Part shown: one piece after another, positions 1 through 6,002 of the stretch
Position numbering within the stretch: the stretch's first letter is position 1
Layout: each line of letters starts with the position of its first letter
Assembly (NCBI GenBank): GCA_903929895.1
Contig: CAIYWM010000175.1
Location: 1 to 10,109, forward strand
DNA: 10,109 nucleotides
Direction: 5' to 3'
Origin: an uncultured Alphaproteobacteria bacterium
Lineage (GTDB): Bacteria; Pseudomonadota; Alphaproteobacteria; Reyranellales; Reyranellaceae
The notes under the pieces: generated by a model
Database searches by the model: none
Told to the model about the DNA's origin: nothing
What the model saw: the letters and a program-made list of their open reading frames with translations, nothing else
Translations under genes and position numbers: made by a program

Positions 1-1
1 G

Positions 2-157
2 CTATATGCGTCCCATCAACAGCAGGATGACGATGATGATGAGCACCAGTCCGATACCACCGCTCGGATAGTAACCCCAGCCGCTGCTGTGCGGCCAGGT
101 CGGCAGCGCCCCGATCAGGATGAGGATCAGGACGATCAGAAGAATGGTGCCCAGCAT
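2..157 (-). CDS. DUF3309-type small two-helix membrane protein
   Basis: This short gene encodes 51 residues beginning MLGTILLIVLILILIGALPTW and ending in MGRI. Two hydrophobic helices (about residues 2-17 and 34-48) flank a short Trp/Pro/Ser/Gly/Tyr loop (WPHSSGWGYYPSGG), the layout of the DUF3309 family of small bacterial inner-membrane proteins. No biochemical role is established for the family that I can name. The ATG at 157 follows a GGGAG ribosome site that lies directly after the sodB stop codon, leaving only 10 bases between the genes, so it is probably translated from the sodB transcript. The stop codon is at 2-4, so the gene is complete. Family assignment rests on size, loop composition and helix layout; function is unknown. 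Confidence 0.82.
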   Translation of the reverse strand: MLGTILLIVLILILIGALPTWPHSSGWGYYPSGGIGLVLIIIVILLLMGRI

Positions 158-167
158 TGATTGCTCC

Positions 168-764
168 CTAGCCTAGGTTTGCCTCGGCGAACGACCAGTT
201 CGCGAGCTTGTCGAGCCAGGCCTGGATGTGATCCGGCCGGCGGTTCTGGAAGTCGAGGTAGTAGGCGTGCTCCCACACGTCGGCGACGAGGAGCGGGGTG
301 CCGCCGTGGGCCATCGGGGTGTCGGCATTCGCGGTCGTCTCGATCTTGAGCTTGCCGTCGGCGCCCTTGACGAGCCAGGCCCAGCCGCTGCCGAACTGAC
401 CGACGGCCGCCGCCTTGAAGGCCGCCTTGAAGGCATCCAGACCGCCGAAGCTGTCGTCCAGCGCTGACTTGATCTTGCCGGTCGGCTCGCCGCCCTTGGG
501 CGTCATGCTGTTCCAGTAGAAGGTGTGGTTCCAGATCTGGCCGGCGTTGTTGAAGATCGCCTTGCCCTTCTCGTCCTTGGCCGACTTCTTCACGATCTCT
601 TCGAGCGACAGGCCCTCGTAGGCCGTTCCGGGGACGAGCTCGTTCAGCTTGTCGACGTATGCCTTGTGATGCTTGCCGTAGTGGAAGGAAATGGTGTTGG
701 CCGAAACGACCGGCGCGAGCGCGTCATCGGCATAGGGGAGTTTCGGAAGAGTGAAATTGGACAT
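168..764 (-). CDS. sodB: Superoxide dismutase, iron type
   Basis: This 198-residue cytoplasmic enzyme dismutates superoxide to hydrogen peroxide and oxygen. The metal ligands are visible as His28 (FHYGKHH), His80 (WNHTFYW), Asp162 and His166 (DVWEHAYY). Gln76, four residues before His80 in NNAGQIWNH, is the active-site glutamine position typical of iron rather than manganese enzymes; metal use is inferred from this and the overall similarity to E. coli SodB. The reading frame stays open to 827, but the ATG at 764 is the true start: it follows a GAGG ribosome site by about 9 bases and gives the family N-terminus MSNFTLPKLPYADDALAP. The DUF3309 gene follows 10 bases downstream, and bacterioferritin lies divergently upstream, forming an oxidative-stress and iron neighbourhood. 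I could not find a convincing promoter for it. Confidence 0.96.
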   Translation of the reverse strand: MSNFTLPKLPYADDALAPVVSANTISFHYGKHHKAYVDKLNELVPGTAYEGLSLEEIVKKSAKDEKGKAIFNNAGQIWNHTFYWNSMTPKGGEPTGKIKSALDDSFGGLDAFKAAFKAAAVGQFGSGWAWLVKGADGKLKIETTANADTPMAHGGTPLLVADVWEHAYYLDFQNRRPDHIQAWLDKLANWSFAEANLG

Positions 765-1092
765 AACGCTATCCTCAGCTGGCTGGCCCGGAACGTCCCG
801 GGCGGGCGGCGTCCGACATGAACGCACCTCACCTTATGACGTTGCGCGTTGCGGTGGCGCTACGTTTTTTCCTGTAAATTCCTAAAGCCCTGAATCGTTG
901 TGTGGGATCGCGCTGGGCTGCTGCGGGCGTGCGGGACTGCCCAAAATCAGGCAAGTCGTTCTCACTCGCTGGGTGTGAAGGCGATGCGCGCGATTTCTTC
1001 AGCGAACGTTTCTCAGTCGCTCACTCTGTGGTTGCGTGCCCGAAAGCGGTGAGTATTTGTGAGGGCCAACCCATTCAAAGAGGTAGTTCGCC
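765..1092. other. Divergent intergenic region sodB/bfr
   Basis: This 328-base gap separates two divergent genes and must carry promoters for both. It contains no convincing gene; frames open here are short and lack family resemblance. It holds a 12-base direct repeat (annotated separately) and an imperfect dyad TTCTCAC-N7-GTGTGAA at 959-979. A weak promoter-like pair for bfr is TTGCGT at 1032-1037 with TATTTG 16 bases on, which I would not rely on. An A-rich tract with TTTAGGAATTTA on the minus strand lies 5' of sodB, but no good -35/-10 pair goes with it. Confidence 0.6.
959..1021 (+). repeat. 12-base direct repeat upstream of bfr
   Basis: TTCTCACTCGCT at 959-970 recurs as TTCTCAGTCGCT at 1010-1021, 11 of 12 bases identical, with starts 51 bases apart, close to five helical turns. 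The same-face spacing would suit a regulator binding both copies upstream of bfr. This is direct observation; a regulatory role is a guess, and a chance match of this quality in a gap of this size is possible. Confidence 0.35.
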
Positions 1093-1578
1093 ATGAAGGG
1101 CAACCCGCAGATCATCGCCGAACTCAACAAGCTCCTGAAGAACGAGCTGACGGCGATCAACCAGTATTTCCTCCACGCCCGCATGATGAAGCACTGGGGC
1201 TTCGATCGGCTCGGCAAGAAGATCTACGAGGAGTCGATCGGCGAGATGAAGCACGCCGACAAGCTCATCGAGCGCATCCTCATGCTCGATGGCCTGCCCA
1301 ACCTGCAGGACCTGGGCCGGCTTGCGATCGGTGAGACCGTGCCGGAGGCGCTCGACGCCGACCTAAAGCTGGAGACCGCCGCGCGCACCGCACTGGTCGA
1401 GGCGGTAACGGCCTGCGAGGCCGCGAAGGACTATGTCAGCCGCGAGATCGCCGTCAGCATCCTCGAGGACGCGGAAGAGCACATCGACTTCCTCGAGACC
1501 GAGATCGGTCTGATCGAGAAGGTGGGCGTGCAGAACTATCTGCAGAGCCAGATGGGCGAAGGGAAGGGCCCGAGCTGA
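1093..1578 (+). CDS. bfr: Bacterioferritin
   Basis: This 161-residue protein is a subunit of the 24-mer haem-containing iron store of the cytoplasm. It aligns without gaps to E. coli Bfr from residue 1 ([58 protein letters not shown]-like end). Ferroxidase ligands Glu18, Glu51, His54, Glu94 and His130 are present, as is the haem ligand Met52. The bridging ligand Glu127 of E. coli is replaced by Ala (codon GCG at 1471-1473, in EDAEEH), with Glu at 128 and 129. So one ferroxidase ligand is missing or shifted. The ATG follows AGAGG by about 9 bases. bfd is convergent, 17 bases beyond the stop, and the stop codon sits in the loop of a GC-rich hairpin. Length is normal for the family. The name is secure; full ferroxidase activity is not. 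Confidence 0.96.
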   Translation: MKGNPQIIAELNKLLKNELTAINQYFLHARMMKHWGFDRLGKKIYEESIGEMKHADKLIERILMLDGLPNLQDLGRLAIGETVPEALDADLKLETAARTALVEAVTACEAAKDYVSREIAVSILEDAEEHIDFLETEIGLIEKVGVQNYLQSQMGEGKGPS

Positions 1579-1587
1579 GCGCTCGGG
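1569..1587. terminator. GC-rich hairpin over the bfr stop codon
   Basis: CCCGAGC (1569-1575) pairs perfectly with GCTCGGG (1581-1587) around a 5-base loop TGAGC that contains the bfr stop codon TGA (1576-1578). It lies in the gap between convergent bfr and bfd and could act on both transcripts. There is no T-tract on either side, so it is not a classical intrinsic terminator; it may only protect 3' ends or slow polymerase. Confidence 0.4.
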
Positions 1588-1595
1588 AGCCGGAA

Positions 1596-1799
1596 TCAGT
1601 CGGCCGCGAGAAGCGTCGGCTCAACGGAACGTTCATGGGCGACCGCATGGGCAATGCGGTCGCGCATGTCACAGGCGCAGGTACCGCATTGGGGGCTCTT
1701 TCCGCAGGCCCTGAAGACGTCGGCTGGACGCCGGGCCCCGGCCCGGACGGCCGCATCGACCTCGCGTTCGCGAATGGCTTTGCAAATGCAGATGTACAT
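1596..1799 (-). CDS. bfd: Bacterioferritin-associated ferredoxin
   Basis: This 67-residue [2Fe-2S] protein (BFD-like domain) binds bacterioferritin and passes electrons to its haem so that stored ferric iron is reduced and released. The cluster ligands follow the Bfd pattern exactly: Cys4 and Cys6 in MYICICKAI, then Cys38 and Cys41 in SPQCGTC, a CxC-x31-CxxC spacing. Extra cysteines lie at 32 and 43. The length matches the family (about 65-75). The ATG at 1799 is preceded by AAGG only a base or two away, so the ribosome site is poor, but the family N-terminus fixes the start. It converges on bfr rather than being cotranscribed with it, so the two can be regulated oppositely, consistent with iron-starvation induction of bfd in other bacteria. 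A promoter and Fur-like dyad lie immediately upstream. Confidence 0.95.
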   Translation of the reverse strand: MYICICKAIREREVDAAVRAGARRPADVFRACGKSPQCGTCACDMRDRIAHAVAHERSVEPTLLAAD

Positions 1800-1826
1800 G
1801 CCTTGAAGGCCGTTTCTTCCCGATGT

Positions 1827-1841
1827 TGCGACTTACTCGCA
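1827..1841. promoter_or_regulatory. Fur-like dyad operator upstream of bfd
   Basis: TGCGA-CTTAC-TCGCA is a perfect 5-base inverted repeat with a 5-base spacer. It falls at the predicted +1 of the bfd promoter and ends 28 bases before its ATG, where a bound repressor would block transcription. The arm sequence and spacing resemble the TGCGA/TCGCA type of site I recall for alphaproteobacterial Fur-family regulators. The dyad is seen; its assignment to an iron regulator is inference. Confidence 0.45.
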
Positions 1842-1847
1842 GACGCA

Positions 1848-1876
1848 GGATAGGGGCAGGCGCCCGGGCCGGTCAA
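1848..1876 (-). promoter_or_regulatory. Predicted sigma-70 promoter of bfd
   Basis: On the minus strand, CTTGACC (TTGACC at 1871-1876 as -35) is followed after exactly 17 bases by CTATCC (1848-1853 as -10). This fits the CTTGAC-N17-CTATAT pattern typical of housekeeping promoters in alphaproteobacteria. The predicted start near 1841 leaves a leader of about 40 bases before bfd. Confidence 0.55.
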
Positions 1877-1937
1877 GCCCCTGCGGCACTCAACGGATGT
1901 GTGTCGTCCGACCTGCGGTTGCGGCTTGAGAGGGAAC

Positions 1938-3599
1938 TCAAAGAGGCGCCACCCTGAACGGCCCGATGGCCGTGACGGCGCATTCGGAGCCGCCTGCCTC
2001 CCGGCAGGCCTGCAGTGCCGTCGATGTGGCGTCCTGCTCGCTCGGCCGGTTCGTGGCAATGCCGATACGGCCATTGGCGGCCAGCGCGACGGCGCGCCAG
2101 CCATCGGCGATCAGGTATTGATCCAGCGCCTTGGTCTGGGCGTCATCCAGGCCGCTCATGTCCTGGGGGGTGAAGATATCGGTGACGCGCATCGTCTGCG
2201 GCGTGCGAACCAGCACTTCGTTGTTCAGCGCGTAGACGACGCAAGGCCGTCCCGTCAGGTGACCGCAGATCTGCAGGTTGCGGCGGATCGCGTCGGTGTC
2301 GTTTTCGCTCGGTGTCCACCAGTCGAAACGATTGTGTCCCAGCACCAGGGCGCGGCTGTGCTGGCTGGTGAGGTAGCGGGTGGCCAGCCGGTCGCGGGCT
2401 ACCGGACGCAACAACGGGGCCGTCGCGGGATCCAGGGCTATCGGCGGCGAAGGCTTCTTTGAAGGCACGTAGGGCGGCGGCGGCATTGGCGGGGAGTGGA
2501 ACGACCAGACCACGTCGTTCTCGACCGCGTAGAGCGCACAGCCGTCGTAGGCGCGTACGATCGGCACGTCTCTCTCGACCTTGCGGTTGCAATCCTCGAC
2601 GGCGGCCCGGCGGGCGGTCGCCTCGTCGATCCTATCGACTGCCATCGCGAAGATTCCGCGTACGTTCAACGCGAAGGCCTTGGCGCCGGGAGCGTCGGCA
2701 TAGTTCTGCAGGGCGCGCCAATGGAAGTCGGGAACGAAGGGAACATCCTTGGCTGCGAAGCGACGAGGCGCGGGGGGCGGTTGCGGGGCAGCCCGAGGGG
2801 CTGCCGGCACCGGCGATGCGGCCGGCGTCGTCACGCGGGGTACGGCCTCGGTGGCGACGGTGTCAGGGACGGGGGCGGTCGCGACCGGCAGGGCAGAGGT
2901 GGGTTCGGCGGTCTGCAGGGAGGGCGGTGCCGAAGGATGGCGCAGATAGAAGGTCCCGGCGAGCGCGCCCAGGACGAGGATCGCCATGACGCCGCCGGCC
3001 AGGAACCGGCGCGTGCGCGGCATCGACCGCGCCACGGCATGTGCGGGATGGGCGGCGGCGCCCGGGCGCGCGCCGTCGACGGTCAGGCGGTAGGCATGGA
3101 TGGGGCGCGGGATGTTCTTGACGTGCTGCTCGCCGATATCCTCGGCGCCCAGCATCAGCTTACCGACGATCTGGTCGTAGACGGACGACGAGATGCAGAT
3201 GCCGCCGGGTAACGAGATCGACTCAAGTCGTACCGCCACGTTCACGGCGTCGCCCATGAGATCGTCGCCGCTCTCCACGACGTCGCCCAGGTTGATGCCG
3301 ATCCTCAGGACGAGTTGGTCGTCGGCCTTCGCGCCGGCGTTGGCCGAGCGCATGGCCTCCTGGATCTCGAGGGCGGCGCGGACGGCCTCGACCGGGCTCG
3401 CGAATTCCGCCAGCAGCCCGTCGCCGGTCATCTTGAAGACGCGTCCGCGATGCTGGCGCACGAGAGTGCCGGCCGAATCGAGACGGGTGGCCAGTAACGC
3501 CAGCGCACGTTCCTCGTCGCGCGCCGACATGGTGCTGAACGCCACCACGTCGAGGGAGAGGATCGTTGTGAGCCGTCGGACGAGATTGGTATCGGTCAT
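1938..3599 (-). CDS. Membrane-anchored class III adenylate cyclase with triple-repeat periplasmic region
   Basis: This 553-residue protein should make cyclic AMP from ATP. Residues about 8-175 form a class III cyclase domain with all six key residues: metal ligands Asp17 (SLDVVAFS) and Asp60 (GDG), adenine-selecting Lys56 and Asp113 (KMTGDG, DLMGDAVN), and Asn120 and Arg124 (VNVAVRLE). One membrane helix follows (about 199-218), with Arg residues just before it (MPRTRRFL), placing the cyclase in the cytoplasm and the C-terminus in the periplasm. A Pro/Ala-rich linker (222-280) leads to three related modules (about 306-366, 415-465, 501-551), each with a Cys pair (337/354, 445/453, 532/540), resembling DUF4189-like modules. 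The start at 3599 is chosen because it begins just before the catalytic fold; the frame stays open to 3689 but the extra 30 residues look unlike the family. The ribosome site is weak. It is divergent from the acyl-CoA operon. The signal sensed is unknown. Confidence 0.9.
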   Translation of the reverse strand: MTDTNLVRRLTTILSLDVVAFSTMSARDEERALALLATRLDSAGTLVRQHRGRVFKMTGDGLLAEFASPVEAVRAALEIQEAMRSANAGAKADDQLVLRIGINLGDVVESGDDLMGDAVNVAVRLESISLPGGICISSSVYDQIVGKLMLGAEDIGEQHVKNIPRPIHAYRLTVDGARPGAAAHPAHAVARSMPRTRRFLAGGVMAILVLGALAGTFYLRHPSAPPSLQTAEPTSALPVATAPVPDTVATEAVPRVTTPAASPVPAAPRAAPQPPPAPRRFAAKDVPFVPDFHWRALQNYADAPGAKAFALNVRGIFAMAVDRIDEATARRAAVEDCNRKVERDVPIVRAYDGCALYAVENDVVWSFHSPPMPPPPYVPSKKPSPPIALDPATAPLLRPVARDRLATRYLTSQHSRALVLGHNRFDWWTPSENDTDAIRRNLQICGHLTGRPCVVYALNNEVLVRTPQTMRVTDIFTPQDMSGLDDAQTKALDQYLIADGWRAVALAANGRIGIATNRPSEQDATSTALQACREAGGSECAVTAIGPFRVAPL

Positions 3600-3687
3600 T
3601 ACGCGTTGTTTTCCGGGTGCAACGCTACCATAGCCGGCGCCGGAGGACATGCTTGCGTGATCGCCCATGCTCTGCGAAGACCGAGTC

Positions 3688-4146
3688 ATGCAATCCGCAG
3701 AGCCCCGCTATTGGGAAGACTACGACGTCGGCCAGAAATACCCTCTCGGCTCGACCAGCTTCACGGCCGACGAGATCGTCGAGTTCGCCGAAAAGTTCGA
3801 CCCGCAGAGCTTTCACGTCGATGCCGAAGCCGCAAAATCCTCTCTGTTCGGGGGGCTTTGTGCGTCCGGCTGGCATGTCGCCGCCAAGCTGATGAGGATT
3901 TTCGTCGACAACTACGTCGACAAGCGCACGGCGCTGGGCTCTCCGGGCATCGACGAGCTGCGCTGGCTGAAGCCGGTGCGGCCGGGCGATACGCTCACCG
4001 CCTGGGTCGAGTGTGCGGGCAAGGTGCCGTCGAAGAGCCGCCCGACCATGGGTGTCATCCATGAGCACTGGACTGCGGTCAATCAGAACGGCGAAGTGGT
4101 CATGACCTCCAAAGGGGTCAACATGGTGCGCAGGAGGCCGGCATGA
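3688..4146 (+). CDS. MaoC-like (R)-specific enoyl-CoA hydratase family protein
   Basis: This 152-residue protein has the single hot-dog fold of MaoC-type dehydratases, which add water to 2-enoyl-CoA thioesters or remove it from 3-hydroxyacyl-CoAs. The hydratase-2 motif is clear: Asp38 and His43 in KFDPQSFHVD form the catalytic pair, followed by FGGLCASGWH at the CoA-binding turn. The N-terminal RYWEDYDVGQKY and the C-terminal region GDTL.A.VE..GKVPSKSRP are also typical of the group. The ATG at 3688 is preferred because it places the family start YWEDYDVG near residue 8; an in-frame ATG at 3667 is possible and neither has a good ribosome site. Its stop overlaps the next gene's start as ATGA, so it heads a four-gene operon. 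Substrate is unknown. Confidence 0.88.
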   Translation: MQSAEPRYWEDYDVGQKYPLGSTSFTADEIVEFAEKFDPQSFHVDAEAAKSSLFGGLCASGWHVAAKLMRIFVDNYVDKRTALGSPGIDELRWLKPVRPGDTLTAWVECAGKVPSKSRPTMGVIHEHWTAVNQNGEVVMTSKGVNMVRRRPA

Positions 4147-4988
4147 AGCGTGCGGTGAAGGGACTCGACCATGTGGTGGTCATGGTCGACGGCATCGACG
4201 CGGCCGAGGCGGCCTACAGGAAGCTCGGCTTCCAGGTCCAGCCACGCGGCTTCCACAAGAAGCTCGGCACGGCCAACCACCTGATGATCTTCGACACCGA
4301 CTATTTCGAGATCCTGGGGATTGTCGAGGACACCGAGTTCAACGCCGAGCGGCGTGAATGGCTGAAGGGCGGGGGCGGTCTCGCCAACGTGGCGCTGGCC
4401 ACGGATGGCGCCGACGTAGCCTACGAAGCCTTCAAGGCGGCCGGCCTCAATCCCGATGCGCCGCTCTTCTTCGACCGCGCGGTCGAGGTCGCGGGCAAGA
4501 CGGAGCTCGCCAAGTTCCGCACGGTCCGGATCCCCAAGGACAACATGCCGGTGGTCGGCTTTTTCGTCTGCGAGCACCAGACGCCTGAATTCGTCTACCG
4601 GCCGGAATGGGCGGCCCATCCGAACGGCGCGCGCGGCATCCTGGGCGTCACCGTGATCGCCGAGCAGCCGGCCAAGTGGATCCCCGAGCTGGAAAAGTAT
4701 TTCGGGCCGGGCTCGGTCAAGCGCGAGGGCGAAGGGCTGGTGGTCGATACCGGCACCCAGCCGATTCGCTTCATGACGCCCAAGGACTATGCCGTCCGCT
4801 ATCCCGGCATCACGCCGGTACGGTCGGAAGATCATCCGGCGCTGCTCACGGTGCGGGTCGAGAACCTCGCGGCCTGCGAGGGCCTGCTGAAGAAGAACGG
4901 CGTCAGGTTCACGAAGCCCGACTCCGGCCGGCTGGTCGTGCCGCCGTCGGAAGCTGCGCATCTCACCCTGGAATTCTCGGAGCTCTAG
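4143..4988 (+). CDS. VOC/glyoxalase-like domain protein (PF13468 type)
   Basis: This 281-residue protein belongs to the vicinal oxygen chelate superfamily. The N-terminal half begins with KGLDHVVVMV, where His10 is in the usual first metal-ligand position, and continues to NHLMIFDTDYFEILGI, where His46 and Glu56 are candidate ligands. This arrangement is typical of the Glyoxalase_3 type (PF13468). A second VOC-like half starts near ARGILGVTVIAEQP (about residue 162) and ends in LTLEFSEL. It overlaps the MaoC gene by 4 bases and lies 5 bases before a thioesterase, so it should act on the same pathway, perhaps as an isomerase, epimerase or dioxygenase-like enzyme on an acyl-CoA or its product. 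The exact reaction cannot be read from the sequence. The superfamily call is good, the function open. Confidence 0.85.
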   Translation: MKRAVKGLDHVVVMVDGIDAAEAAYRKLGFQVQPRGFHKKLGTANHLMIFDTDYFEILGIVEDTEFNAERREWLKGGGGLANVALATDGADVAYEAFKAAGLNPDAPLFFDRAVEVAGKTELAKFRTVRIPKDNMPVVGFFVCEHQTPEFVYRPEWAAHPNGARGILGVTVIAEQPAKWIPELEKYFGPGSVKREGEGLVVDTGTQPIRFMTPKDYAVRYPGITPVRSEDHPALLTVRVENLAACEGLLKKNGVRFTKPDSGRLVVPPSEAAHLTLEFSEL

Positions 4989-4993
4989 TCTTC

Positions 4994-5437
4994 ATGGCGT
5001 TCGATCTTGCCGACCGCGGCATCTACGGCTTCTCGACCACCGAAAACCTGCGCTTCGCGGACGTCGACGCCAACGGGCACATCAACAACGGCGCCTTTCT
5101 CGAGCTTCTGGAGAATGCCCGCGTCGCCTACCTGCGCCAGATCGTGCGGGCCGGGCTGCCGCGTTTCCGCCTGGTCGTCGGGCGCATCGAGGCCGACTTC
5201 AAGCGACAGATGTTCTATCCCGGCACGGCCGTCGCCTGCTGCCGCCTCGTCGAGGCACACGACCGCAAATGCGTGATCGGCCAGGGCCTGTTCGACGGCC
5301 AAGGCAACTGCACCGCCGTGCAGAAGGTGATCATGGTCTCGCTGAACGAGGAGACGCACCGTGCCACGCCGTTCGATCCCGTGGTGCGCGACATGCTTGA
5401 CCGACTCGCGGCCTCGAAGGAGGGGCTCGATCCATGA
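4994..5437 (+). CDS. Acyl-CoA thioesterase, 4-hydroxybenzoyl-CoA thioesterase-like
   Basis: This 147-residue hot-dog protein likely hydrolyses an acyl-CoA thioester in the cytoplasm. The motif FADVDANGHINNGAFLELLENAR (residues 21 onward) matches the 4-HBT/YbgC/FadM pattern DxDxxGHxNN, with Asp25 the probable catalytic acid. The later stretch RIEADFKRQMFYPG is the conserved following strand. The reading frame continues far upstream as a shadow inside the VOC gene; the ATG at 4994 is chosen because it is 5 bases after the VOC stop, follows GGAG at a long spacing, and gives a normal family length. Its stop overlaps the next start as ATGA. Substrate unknown; in this operon it probably releases the acid from the same acyl-CoA series. 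Confidence 0.87.
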   Translation: MAFDLADRGIYGFSTTENLRFADVDANGHINNGAFLELLENARVAYLRQIVRAGLPRFRLVVGRIEADFKRQMFYPGTAVACCRLVEAHDRKCVIGQGLFDGQGNCTAVQKVIMVSLNEETHRATPFDPVVRDMLDRLAASKEGLDP

Positions 5438-5895
5438 CCGCTCCGATACCGGAAGGCTTCCGCAGGCTCGACGTCACCGACGACTTCGTCTCGCTCCTGG
5501 GGCCGCTCTGGTTCAAGGCGGAGGAGGACGGGCTCAGGATCGGCCTGCCGCTGGAGCAGCGGCACGGCAATCCGATGGGCGTGGCGCATGGCGGCCTGCT
5601 GGTCACCGTCGCCGACATGGTGATGGGCGTGGGCTCGGGCTTCTCAACCGGCATGTTCTGGCCGCATCCCACGATCTCGCTCACCAGCGAGTTCGTGCGC
5701 GGCGCGAAGCTCGGCCAGTGGCTCGAAGGCAAGGCGCGCATCGCGCGGCGTACGATCAACTTCTGCTTCGCCAGTTGCGACCTCGTCTGCGGCGGCGAGA
5801 TCGTGCTGGTGGCCTCGGGCGTCTTCAAGGTGCCCGACCCCGACAAGATCCCCGAAGCCGCGCGCACCGTCGCTCTGTCGCCGCCCTGGAAGTAG
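5434..5895 (+). CDS. PaaI-like hot-dog thioesterase
   Basis: This 153-residue protein belongs to the PaaI/YdiI-like thioesterase group. HGNPMGVAHGGLLVTVADMVMG (residues 44 onward) carries the signature N-x-x-G-x-x-HGG, with Asn46, the HGG at 52-54 and Asp61 as expected active-site residues. PTISLTSEFVRGAKLGQWL is the second conserved strand region. Family members hydrolyse CoA thioesters of aromatic or other acids, in PaaI's case off-pathway intermediates of phenylacetate degradation. The ribosome site AAGGAGGGG (5417-5424) is the strongest of the operon and lies inside the preceding gene, so this member may be translated most. It ends the operon. A second, different hot-dog thioesterase next door suggests either two substrates or housekeeping of stalled intermediates. 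Confidence 0.88.
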   Translation: MTAPIPEGFRRLDVTDDFVSLLGPLWFKAEEDGLRIGLPLEQRHGNPMGVAHGGLLVTVADMVMGVGSGFSTGMFWPHPTISLTSEFVRGAKLGQWLEGKARIARRTINFCFASCDLVCGGEIVLVASGVFKVPDPDKIPEAARTVALSPPWK

Positions 5896-5907
5896 CCGGG
5901 CTTTAAT

Positions 5908-5995
5908 TGTCATCCTGAGCGCAGCGAAGGATCTCGCGCTAGCCCCGGAGTGTGTTGGTCGTTCCGCCAGGTCCTTCGCTGCGCTCAGGACGACA
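5908..5995. repeat. REP-like long inverted repeat between convergent genes
   Basis: Arms of 27 bases at 5908-5934 and 5969-5995 are inverted copies with two mismatches and a 34-base loop. The arm core is CCTGAGCGCAGCGAAGGA. I recognise this as a widely dispersed intergenic repeat of GC-rich bacteria; read through, it gives peptide remnants such as LSAAKDL and RSFAALRMT that turn up in spurious protein predictions. It fills nearly the whole gap between the PaaI-like gene and the convergent glycosyltransferase, so it could form a strong hairpin at the 3' end of either transcript. There is no adjacent T-tract and no transposase in the window. Confidence 0.85.
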
Positions 5996-6002
5996 TATGC
6001 GG

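Noticed and set aside
870..895. TAAATTCCTAAA as an Irr-type iron control element in the sodB/bfr gap
   Set aside because: Only one half resembles the TTCTAAA half-site I recall; there is no second half in the correct orientation.
1852..1882. AGGGGC/GCCCCT inverted repeat as a terminator of the cyclase gene
   Set aside because: The stem is six bases with a 19-base loop and no T-tract, and it lies over the bfd promoter, which explains the sequence better.
3606..3634. TTGTTT-N17-CATAGC as a promoter of the MaoC operon
   Set aside because: Each box matches the consensus at only about three of six positions, not enough to separate from background.
3642..3660. GGAGG followed by a three-codon frame ATG CTT GCG TGA as a leader peptide before the MaoC gene
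   Set aside because: The spacing from GGAGG to ATG is only two bases, too short for normal initiation, and a three-codon frame occurs easily by chance.
4083..4961. A 292-codon open frame on the minus strand opposite the VOC gene
   Set aside because: No domain is recognisable and it spans an operon whose plus-strand genes overlap by start and stop codons.
5891..6002. Protein-like peptide LSAAKDL...RSFAALRMT encoded across the intergenic repeat
   Set aside because: It is the chance translation of the dispersed inverted repeat and not a gene.
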